Positions 1-5,033 of a stretch of DNA of 5,033 nucleotides are shown piece by piece. This DNA is from Lutispora sp. (GTDB lineage Bacteria; Bacillota; Clostridia; Lutisporales; Lutisporaceae), in the NCBI GenBank assembly GCA_030834765.1, contig JAUQXG010000398.1:1-5033 (forward strand). The letters run 5' to 3'. The position numbers were made by a program, and so were the translations under genes. A model generated the notes under the pieces. It did not search any database, was not told where the DNA came from, and saw nothing but the letters and a program-made list of their open reading frames with translations. Position 1 is the stretch's first letter. Every line of letters begins with the position of its first letter.

Positions 1-1
1 A

Positions 2-430
<429 letters not shown>

Positions 431-574
431 TGAATGGATATCTTTTATCAGAACCGGTTTGATGTGATTGTTGTATATGCCTCTTGTTGAGATAAATATT
501 ATAGTAAATAAGACATATATAGCAGCATAATATATAATATTAAATGTTTTATTTTTAAATATCCTAGGGATGGA

Positions 575-580
575 TATAAT
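575..580 (+). promoter_or_regulatory. Possible -10 box for the zinc-ribbon gene
   Basis: A perfect TATAAT lies 32 nt before the preferred start at 613. No good -35 hexamer sits 16-18 nt upstream (the site reads TTTTTA), so it is weak as a vegetative promoter and the region is A/T-rich enough for chance matches. An inverted repeat, ATATCC at 559-564 and GGATAT at 572-577, overlaps the box and could be an operator. Confidence 0.3.
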
Positions 581-612
581 ATAAATATATTGTGCAAAAT
601 GGAGTTGATAGT

Positions 613-936
613 ATGAGCATAACAAAATTTCAAACGGAGCTTTACTGTATAAACTGCAAAGAAGATACGGTTCATGAAATAACATATGTAGGTGAAAATA
701 TAGAAAAAATTACTTGCAAGAAATGTGAGAGTGAGCTTCATATCAATGAAGAGCTTATTCTATCAGCTTATGCAGCAGATGTACTTCAAAGAATAAAAAC
801 TAAGCCTGATAGAATGAGTGAGGAAATCAAACAAGATTTAGGGAAATTCCTATATTCTATACCTATCAGAATTATTACAAAACCATATAGAATGGTTAAA
901 GAGTACAATGATACAAAAAAAGATATTCAGAAATAG
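613..936 (+). CDS. Small zinc-ribbon protein, 'bh'-like, function unknown
   Basis: This is a 107-residue soluble protein with no signal peptide or membrane segment. The N-terminal half has a four-cysteine zinc-ribbon pattern, CINC (12-15) and CKKC (35-38), in beta-rich sequence. The C-terminal half is charged and helical. It contains a repeated nine-residue motif, RIKTKPDRM (60-68) and RIITKPYRM (86-94), followed by a basic tail. The overall pattern recalls small proteins annotated 'bh protein' in Bacillus and Clostridium, whose role I do not know. The start at 613 is preferred over an in-frame GTG at 592 because GGAG at 601-604 lies 8 nt before the ATG, while the GTG has no ribosome binding site. 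The gene stands alone between eno and the convergent hprK. A nucleic-acid-binding role is possible from the zinc ribbon and basic residues but is only inference. Confidence 0.8.
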   Translation: MSITKFQTELYCINCKEDTVHEITYVGENIEKITCKKCESELHINEELILSAYAADVLQRIKTKPDRMSEEIKQDLGKFLYSIPIRIITKPYRMVKEYNDTKKDIQK

Positions 937-951
937 CATAAATTAATATAA

Positions 952-1018
952 AGACTAGAGATAAGCTAATTGCCAGATTGAATATATTCAATCTGGCAAT
1001 TAGCTTAATTTTTAGTCT
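952..1018. terminator. Bidirectional terminator, long perfect palindrome
   Basis: Arms 962-983 and 986-1007 are perfect 22-nt reverse complements separated by AT, so the whole of 962-1007 is one palindrome. A second outer stem, AGACTA (952-957) with TAGTCT (1013-1018), brackets it. A run of five T (1009-1013) follows on the + strand; the - strand side is A/T-rich but has no long T run. It lies 15 nt past the zinc-ribbon gene stop and 18 nt past the hprK stop, the expected place for a terminator shared by convergent genes. Confidence 0.85.
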
Positions 1019-1036
1019 CACGATAAAATGATTCCT

Positions 1037-1945
1037 TTATTTGCTCAAGGCTTTAATTGCATTGCTTAATTCTTTTGCTGCATTATATCCCATCAGGTTT
1101 TGCCTATAATTTAATGCGGCAATTTCAACTATGGCAGCTAGGTTTCTGCCTGGTTTTACAGGGACTCTGATAAAAGGAAGCTCTATGCCTAGTATAGTTG
1201 TTTTTTCGTACTCTTCTCCAACTCTATCATAATGATAATTTTCATTCCACTCTTCCAAATTAACAACAATTTCAACATTTTTTTGTAATCTAATAGCACT
1301 TTTACCAAACAATGAATTAATATTTATGATTCCAATACCCCGCAGCTCCATCAAGTTTTTTGTTAGTTCACTTCCAACCCCAACAAGTAAATTTGACCCA
1401 AGCTTTTTTACTATGATGGAATCATCTGCCACAATCAAGTGACCGTTTCTGATTAAATCAAGTGCCGTTTCACTTTTACCTATACCACTTTGCCCTGTAA
1501 TCAATACGCCTACACCGTATACATCCAATAAGTCCCCATGGCAATTTATACATTCAGCTAAGCCGTTTTGAAGATATAAAGTAATATCAACCTGAAGACT
1601 TGAGGTGGACTTATCAGAGCCTAACAGCCATCTGTTATTTTCCTGGGCAAATTGTATAACCTTATCAGAAACATTTATATTATTGGTAATTATTATACAA
1701 GGAACATTGTGGATTATTAAATTACATATAGCCTCATCTCTGTCCGCTGGAGCAAGACTTTGCAAATAGGCATTTTCTGCCTTACCGATTATTTGTACTC
1801 TGCTTTCCTCGAAATAGTCATAAAAACCTGATAGCTGTAGTCCGCTTCTATTCGTCTCTATGTGTTTAACCTCGGCATCTTCAGAGCCTCTATTGAATAC
1901 CTTTAAATCGAATGTTGCTACAATGTCTTTCACTTTAACTGGCAT
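1037..1945 (-). CDS. hprK: HPr kinase/phosphorylase
   Basis: HprK phosphorylates Ser46 of the phosphocarrier HPr with ATP or pyrophosphate and reverses this with phosphate, linking glycolytic state to CcpA-dependent carbon catabolite control in Firmicutes. The 302-residue length is close to the usual 310. Visible motifs: N-terminal domain signature TNRSGLQLSGFYDYF (31-45); the active-site His in CHGDLLDVYGVG (His136); Walker A GQSGIGKS (151-158) followed by the family Glu159; VADDS (172-176); the HprK signature NLMELRGIGIIN (197-208); YDRVG (239-243); and VKPGRN (264-269). All expected catalytic residues appear present, so it should be bifunctional. On its own strand the start has AAGGAGAGG just upstream with good spacing. 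It is divergent from ispF and convergent with the zinc-ribbon gene, so it is monocistronic here. Confidence 0.97.
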   Translation of the reverse strand: MPVKVKDIVATFDLKVFNRGSEDAEVKHIETNRSGLQLSGFYDYFEESRVQIIGKAENAYLQSLAPADRDEAICNLIIHNVPCIIITNNINVSDKVIQFAQENNRWLLGSDKSTSSLQVDITLYLQNGLAECINCHGDLLDVYGVGVLITGQSGIGKSETALDLIRNGHLIVADDSIIVKKLGSNLLVGVGSELTKNLMELRGIGIININSLFGKSAIRLQKNVEIVVNLEEWNENYHYDRVGEEYEKTTILGIELPFIRVPVKPGRNLAAIVEIAALNYRQNLMGYNAAKELSNAIKALSK

Positions 1946-1965
1946 AATAATCCTCTCCTTTTAAT

Positions 1966-2040
1966 AATCTCTAATCTTTAATAGCAATTACTAAAATCTC
2001 CAAAGGATAACTAAAATTCAAAGGTAAACCATTAGAGATT
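1966..2040 (-). repeat. Repeats in the hprK leader
   Basis: AATCTCTAAT at 1966-1975 and ATTAGAGATT at 2031-2040 are a perfect 10-nt inverted repeat. Between them are two tandem imperfect copies of ACTAAAA-(2 to 4 nt)-CAAAGG, at 1990-2006 and 2010-2024. On the hprK transcript the inner arm ends a few nt before the ribosome binding site (1951-1959). A stem or operator role is possible; the 55-nt loop makes a simple hairpin uncertain. Confidence 0.45.
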
Positions 2041-2052
2041 GTAATTAATATA

Positions 2053-2081
2053 ATTATATAACATAAAGCTTAGCACTTCAC
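2053..2081 (-). promoter_or_regulatory. hprK: Possible hprK promoter
   Basis: On the - strand a perfect TATAAT occupies 2058-2053. A poor -35 match, GTGAAG (3 of 6, at 2081-2076), lies 17 nt before it. This would start transcription near 2046 and give a leader of about 100 nt. The region is A/T-rich, so confidence is low. Confidence 0.35.
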
Positions 2082-2116
2082 TTATAATATCGATTATTTT
2101 TATTTGTTTAGAGCAG

Positions 2117-2145
2117 TTAAAAAAATGGCTGATGTATATTATAAT
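2117..2145 (+). promoter_or_regulatory. Likely sigma-A promoter of the ispF operon
   Basis: TTAAAA at 2117-2122 (4 of 6 to TTGACA), a 17-nt spacer, then a perfect TATAAT at 2140-2145. The predicted start near 2152 leaves a short leader of about 35 nt before ispF. This is the best promoter match upstream of the operon. Confidence 0.55.
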
Positions 2146-2186
2146 GATTATAGGTACATGAGTGCTTTATGATAGGAGTGATTTAA

Positions 2187-2660
2187 ATTTATAGAGTTGG
2201 AAATGGTTATGATGTACATAGATTAGTAAAAGATCGGAAATTAATATTGGGAGGTGTTGATATACCTTTTGACAGAGGACTGCATGGACATTCTGATGCA
2301 GATGTTTTAGTCCATGCTATTATGGATGCACTTTTAGGAGCTTGCGGAGAAAGAGATATTGGGAAGCATTTTTCAGATAAGGATAGCCAATATAAAGATA
2401 TCAATAGTATGATACTATTAGATAAAGTAAAGAGCATTATAGAAAATAAGGGTTATAAAATAGGAAATATTGATGCCACTATAGTTGCAGAGCTTCCAAA
2501 GCTATCTCCATATATTGAGGAGATGGAGTCAAACATTGCTAGTGCTTTAGAGTTAGAAAATGATTTAGTAAATATTAAAGCTACTACTGAAGAAGGCCTA
2601 GGCTTTACAGGAACAGGTGAAGGCATGGCAGCTTATGCAGTAGTGGGCTTGTACAAATAA
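2187..2660 (+). CDS. ispF: 2-C-methyl-D-erythritol 2,4-cyclodiphosphate synthase, ATT start
   Basis: IspF converts CDP-methylerythritol 2-phosphate to the cyclic diphosphate with release of CMP, the fifth step of the MEP isoprenoid pathway. With the start at 2187 the product is 157 residues, the normal family length. Metal ligands Asp9 and His11 (in [11 protein letters not shown], 3-13) and His43 (in [18 protein letters not shown], 35-52) are present, as are DIGKHF (57-62) and the C-terminal [15 protein letters not shown] (132-146) nucleotide-binding loop. The start codon is ATT: the frame is closed by TAA at 2184-2186, and AGGAGTG at 2174-2180 is correctly spaced for 2187. The next usual start, TTG at 2247, would remove the Asp/His ligands. 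ispD, often adjacent to ispF in bacteria, is not beside it here. It is the first gene of the operon with the ProRS-like gene 12 nt downstream. Confidence 0.95.
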   Translation: MYRVGNGYDVHRLVKDRKLILGGVDIPFDRGLHGHSDADVLVHAIMDALLGACGERDIGKHFSDKDSQYKDINSMILLDKVKSIIENKGYKIGNIDATIVAELPKLSPYIEEMESNIASALELENDLVNIKATTEEGLGFTGTGEGMAAYAVVGLYK

Positions 2661-2672
2661 AGGAGAGGTTTT

Positions 2673-4280
2673 ATGAGATATACAAAGGCATATATACCTA
2701 CTTTAAGAGAAGCATCACAAGATGTTGAGGCTATAAGCCAGAAACTGCTTTTAAGAGCTGGTATGATAAGGCGTGGAGGAGCAGGAGAATTTGTCTTGCT
2801 GCCCATGGGACAAAAAGTTTGCAAAAAGATCGTCGCAGAGTTAGAGAAGGTCTTTGATGGTGAGGAAGTTGGATATACTGGCACAATGAAGATGAAGGAT
2901 GAACAAACAACTGATCCAGAGTACATATTAGGATTAATGAAAGTTCTAGGTGAAGATATTAATTCATACAAACAACTACCTAAATGTTTTACTTCCATAG
3001 AAGATCATGAACTTCATACAATAAGACCAAGGTTAGGCTTGCTAAAATCTAAAACCTATAAGGCTTTTAGAAGCTTATACTATTGTATGGGAAAAGATAA
3101 TTTAGATAAATCCTATGAAGAAGCCTGCGAAAAGTTAAAAGGTCTTTTAGATTCCTTTGGACTAAACTTTAAAATGATTCATACCGTATCACCATATTAT
3201 GATGATGCGGATAAAGTATTGTTTTATCCACATATTGGTGGCAATAGAACAAATATTATTTGTGAAAGCTGTAAAGAGAACATGCTTTATGAAGCATACC
3301 CAGCAGAGCACATTTATGAGAAGTCTTCAGAAGAAGAATTGCAAAAGGAAAGAGTGTACACACCTGATGCTGGAACAATAGAAGACATTACGGCTTTTTT
3401 AGAATGTAGTGCAGATAGGCTTGTTAAAACTCTTCTATATAAGGCTGACGGTAAAGTAGTAGCTGCCCTTGTGAGAGGTGACAGAGAATTAAGTGAAGCA
3501 AAATTGAAAAAACTTTTGAAGTGCAGAGAATTGATAATGGCTGACGAGGATACAGTAAAAAAAGTTACAGGTGCCAAAGTAGGATTTGCTGGACCAGTTA
3601 ATCTATTTGATGTTTTCATTGTTGCTGACCATGAAGTACTTTCATTAAAAAATGTGATAGTTGGAGCAAATGAAAGTGACTATCACTTAAAAAATGTAAA
3701 TATACACAGAGATTTCAAGGCACAGCTTACTGGTGATATAAAATGTATTGATGAAACTTCAAAATGCCCTGGCTGTGGAGGAAATCTAAATAAAGAAAGT
3801 GGATTTGTTTTTGGAAGTATCAATAGAATTCATAAGGAGACAATAAAAAGCATGGGAGCTACCTGTGTAGATGAAAGTGGAAAACAAGATGCTTTTTATG
3901 CCATGAGCTGTTGGATTAATTTATATACACTTTTGGGCTCTGTTATTGAATGCAATCATGACGAAGGTGGAATCGCGCTGCCAAAGCTTGCTTCTCCATA
4001 TAAAACTGCACTCATTGTTATTAACCCAAAGGATGAGCTGCAGATGAAAACTGCAGAAGACATTTATTTAAAGCTAAAGTCTGTGGGTGTAGAAACATTA
4101 TTTGATGATAGGAATGAAAGACCTGGAGTGAAGTTTAAAGATATAGAGCTTTTGGGTATACCAACTAGAATTACTGTGGGAAAAAAGATAGATCAAGGTA
4201 TTGTGGAGTTCAAAGCTAGAATAGGAGAGATGGAAGAATTGGCCATCGAAGATGCATTAAATCGTTTGGGAGAAGAATAA
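2673..4280 (+). CDS. ProRS-like protein with degenerate catalytic motifs and intact INS editing domain
   Basis: This 535-residue homologue of bacterial-type prolyl-tRNA synthetase (usually about 570) begins after AAAGGAGAGG and probably derives from proS. The N-terminal region is recognisable (YIPTLREA 7-14, LLLRAGMIRR 25-34, LLPMGQKV 42-49). However, about 23 residues are missing around motif 1 and the proline-binding LGPTHEE loop. Motif 2 FRxE before IRPR (117-120) reads ELHT, the SHEF segment is gone, and the motif 3 GIGVSR stretch reads WINLYTL (414-420). By contrast the INS editing domain (about 236-358) is well kept, including RLVKTLLYK with Lys252, LVRGD (266-270), GFAGPV (304-309) and GANESDYHL (331-339). 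The cysteine pairs CESC (197-200) and CPGCGG (365-370) and the anticodon-binding domain (about 440-520, DDRNERPGVKFKD, LLGIPTRITVGK) are also kept. The frame is uninterrupted. Likely a non-synthetase paralogue; trans-editing of mischarged tRNA-Pro is a plausible but unproven role. Confidence 0.85.
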   Translation: MRYTKAYIPTLREASQDVEAISQKLLLRAGMIRRGGAGEFVLLPMGQKVCKKIVAELEKVFDGEEVGYTGTMKMKDEQTTDPEYILGLMKVLGEDINSYKQLPKCFTSIEDHELHTIRPRLGLLKSKTYKAFRSLYYCMGKDNLDKSYEEACEKLKGLLDSFGLNFKMIHTVSPYYDDADKVLFYPHIGGNRTNIICESCKENMLYEAYPAEHIYEKSSEEELQKERVYTPDAGTIEDITAFLECSADRLVKTLLYKADGKVVAALVRGDRELSEAKLKKLLKCRELIMADEDTVKKVTGAKVGFAGPVNLFDVFIVADHEVLSLKNVIVGANESDYHLKNVNIHRDFKAQLTGDIKCIDETSKCPGCGGNLNKESGFVFGSINRIHKETIKSMGATCVDESGKQDAFYAMSCWINLYTLLGSVIECNHDEGGIALPKLASPYKTALIVINPKDELQMKTAEDIYLKLKSVGVETLFDDRNERPGVKFKDIELLGIPTRITVGKKIDQGIVEFKARIGEMEELAIEDALNRLGEE

Positions 4281-4281
4281 C

Positions 4282-4614
4282 ATGTCTTTTCGTATAAAAG
4301 CCAATAAAAAAATTATAAAAAGAAACAAGTATACACTTATTTCATTGATACTTATTATAGTGATACTTTTTGTATTAAAGTCTAGAATGCCTGTAGGAGA
4401 TGTTCAGTATTATGAAGAGGTTACATATAATAATATAAAATACAAATATGAAGAAGTCATAAAAACAAACTCCTTCAAATTTATTCGGGCAGGAAGCGTA
4501 GCGGAAGGGAAGCTAGTCCTTTTACAAAGAATAGATAAGAAAGCTGCAACACCTGAAACTATATATATTTATGGGGGAAGCGGAAGATATTTAAGATATA
4601 AAATAAACGAATAG
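4282..4614 (+). CDS. Small membrane-anchored protein, unknown function
   Basis: I do not recognise this 110-residue protein. It has a basic N-terminus (Lys8, 9, 10, 13, Arg14, Lys16), one strongly hydrophobic segment (about 17-33, LISLILIIVILFVL), and then an approximately 75-residue polar domain rich in Tyr, Lys and Glu with probable beta strands. By the positive-inside rule the C-terminal domain would be outside the cytoplasm. No lipobox or peptidase site is evident, so a single-pass anchor is more likely than a secreted product. The ATG follows the ProRS-like stop after one base, with GGGAG at 4268-4272 inside the upstream gene, so translation is probably coupled. It is followed within 8 nt by the -35 box of the next unit, with no terminator in between. 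Confidence 0.75.
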   Translation: MSFRIKANKKIIKRNKYTLISLILIIVILFVLKSRMPVGDVQYYEEVTYNNIKYKYEEVIKTNSFKFIRAGSVAEGKLVLLQRIDKKAATPETIYIYGGSGRYLRYKINE

Positions 4615-4621
4615 AAGTCCC

Positions 4622-4650
4622 TTGACATGATTGCTTTGTAATAATATAAT
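4622..4650 (+). promoter_or_regulatory. Consensus sigma-A promoter for the T-box/cysS unit
   Basis: A perfect TTGACA (4622-4627), an exact 17-nt spacer and a perfect TATAAT (4645-4650) form an ideal vegetative promoter with a start near 4657. Such a strong promoter fits control at the level of premature termination by the riboswitch immediately downstream. Confidence 0.93.
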
Positions 4651-4656
4651 TAGGTA

Positions 4657-4888
4657 AATATTTGATGCGATGATTAGGTAGAGTAGTTTCGGAAGATTCA
4701 CAGAGATAAATCCTCACCGGCTGAAAGGGATTTAGGATAAATACCGAGGTGAAGTGCACCTAATAGCACCGATGAGGAAATGAGTATTCATCGGCGGTAG
4801 CCTTGGCAACCGTTATGGTAATAAGTGGGTTAAGAGTGGAACCGCGGTTAATATCCGCCTCTTTATAGAGGCGGTTTCATTTTTTTTG
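4657..4888 (+). ncRNA. T-box riboswitch, cysteine-specific
   Basis: This leader RNA binds uncharged tRNA-Cys and then antiterminates. Stem I base pairs ATTAGGT (4673-4679) with ACCTAAT (4758-4764). Further Stem I helices are TCGG (4689-4692) with CCGA (4744-4747) and AAATCC (4708-4713) with GGATTT (4728-4733). The specifier is TGC (4755-4757, Cys) in GAAGTGCACC on the 3' side of Stem I. Two more hairpins follow: CCGATGA/TCATCGG (4769-4775/4788-4794) and CGGT/ACCG (4795-4798/4809-4812). The T-box sequence AGAGTGGAACCGCGG is at 4833-4847. Its TGGA pairs with UCCA, meaning discriminator U73, which is characteristic of tRNA-Cys and excludes the A73 expected of tRNA-Pro. The antiterminator can form from AAGAG (4832-4836) with CTCTT (4859-4863) and GCGG (4844-4847) with CCGC (4855-4858). 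This 349-nt stretch between genes holds the promoter, this RNA and a mini-ORF. Confidence 0.96.
4855..4887 (+). terminator. T-box intrinsic terminator
   Basis: The stem CCGCCTC (4855-4861) pairs with GAGGCGG (4868-4874) around loop TTTATA, followed by TTTCA and eight T (4880-4887). The 5' arm is shared with the antiterminator, so the two structures exclude each other: uncharged tRNA-Cys favours read-through into cysS. Confidence 0.95.
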
Positions 4889-4901
4889 TAGGAGTGATGA
4901 A

Positions 4902-4967
4902 ATGGAGTGTATATGCAAAAATTTATATAATCAAATCAAAGAAACTAGAAAGGAAGAGATAGCATGA
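4902..4967 (+). CDS. Cys-codon mini-ORF overlapping the cysS start, possible leader peptide
   Basis: This 21-codon open frame starts MECIC, with Cys codons TGT (4908-4910) and TGC (4914-4916) at positions 3 and 5. The rest of the peptide is Lys/Glu/Asn-rich with no further Cys. AGGAGTG (4890-4896) lies 7 nt upstream of the ATG, a good ribosome binding site that is otherwise unassigned. The stop TGA overlaps the cysS ATG as ATGA (4964-4967), and the cysS ribosome binding site lies inside the mini-ORF. The arrangement suggests translational coupling, perhaps sensitive to Cys-tRNA supply. A second short frame from ATG 4897 to 4962 has only 2 nt between the ribosome binding site and its start, so it is less likely. 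Expression is unproven. Confidence 0.5.
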   Translation: MECICKNLYNQIKETRKEEIA

Positions 4968-5033
4968 AATTATTTAACACCATGACAAGAAAAAAGGAAG
5001 AGTTCATACCTTTAGTGAAAGGCGAAGTGAAAA
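4964..5033 (+). CDS. cysS: Cysteinyl-tRNA synthetase, N-terminal fragment
   Basis: CysRS, a class I synthetase, ligates cysteine to tRNA-Cys in the cytoplasm. Only the first 23 residues are inside the window. They begin MKLFNTMTRKKEEF and match the typical CysRS N-terminus that precedes the zinc-binding CGPTVY motif, which lies beyond the right edge. AGGAAG (4951-4956) is 7 nt before the ATG. The identification is strengthened by the Cys-specific T-box directly upstream, which would raise expression when tRNA-Cys is uncharged. Confidence 0.93.
   Translation, partial: MKLFNTMTRKKEEFIPLVKGEVK

Noticed and set aside
447..463. AACCGGTT palindrome after eno as an enolase terminator.
   Set aside because: The centre has no loop, flanking bases do not extend the stem properly, and no T run follows.
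592..612. GTG at 592 as start of the zinc-ribbon protein (114 residues).
   Set aside because: It has no ribosome binding site; GGAG at 601-604 lies downstream of it and is correctly spaced for ATG 613.
2247..2249. TTG at 2247 as the ispF start.
   Set aside because: It would delete [11 protein letters not shown] with the Asp and His metal ligands, although the sequence encodes them in frame just upstream.
2633..2998. Open frame on the - strand opposite the ProRS-like gene and the ispF end.
   Set aside because: It overlaps two clearly coding genes, shows low-complexity antisense-type composition, and has no recognisable domain.
3314..3619. Open frame on the - strand opposite the INS domain.
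   Set aside because: It is antisense to the strongly conserved INS-domain sequence and matches no family I know.
2673..4280. ProRS-like gene as a decayed pseudogene.
   Set aside because: The frame is intact over 535 codons, and the INS and anticodon domains retain detailed family motifs, which points to selection for a protein product.
4559..4759. Open frame on the - strand across the T-box Stem I.
   Set aside because: It covers the promoter and riboswitch, whose structure fully explains the sequence there.
4897..4962. Alternative 21-codon frame starting MKWSVY.
   Set aside because: Only 2 nt separate the ribosome binding site from its ATG; the frame from 4902 has proper spacing and couples to cysS.

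Overview
The window is low-GC, densely packed bacterial chromosome from a Firmicute, most likely a member of Clostridia. The evidence is the A/T-rich intergenic DNA and codon use, strong GGAG-type ribosome binding sites, an HPr kinase/phosphorylase gene, and a cysteine T-box riboswitch in front of cysS. I see no mobile element, CRISPR array, tRNA or rRNA.

Layout from left to right: (1) the 3' third of eno (enolase), + strand. (2) A 107-residue zinc-ribbon protein resembling the small 'bh' family of Firmicutes, + strand, best started at 613. It ends at a long perfect palindrome (962-1007) that serves as a terminator between convergent genes. (3) hprK, - strand, with all catalytic motifs intact and a roughly 100-nt leader carrying repeats. 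(4) A divergent intergenic region with a promoter for the + strand operon. (5) ispF, whose only plausible full-length start is a rare ATT codon at 2187. (6) A ProRS-like gene that is clearly a prolyl-tRNA synthetase homologue but has lost the class II aminoacylation motifs, while its INS editing domain and anticodon-binding domain are well preserved. (7) A small membrane-anchored protein starting 1 nt after the ProRS-like stop. (8) A consensus promoter, a cysteine T-box leader (UGC specifier, UGGA bulge matching a U73 tRNA) with its terminator, a 21-codon open frame with Cys codons 3 and 5, and the first 23 codons of cysS.

How the parts fit: ispF, the ProRS-like gene and the small membrane protein form one tight operon that runs into the separately promoted, T-box-controlled cysS unit. 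The most interesting items are the ProRS-like protein that looks unable to activate proline but keeps editing and tRNA-binding domains (a candidate trans-editing or regulatory factor), the ATT start of ispF, and the Cys-codon mini-ORF overlapping the cysS start by ATGA. Functions of the ProRS-like protein and the mini-ORF are inference. The domain and motif comparisons were made by eye against remembered family sequences.
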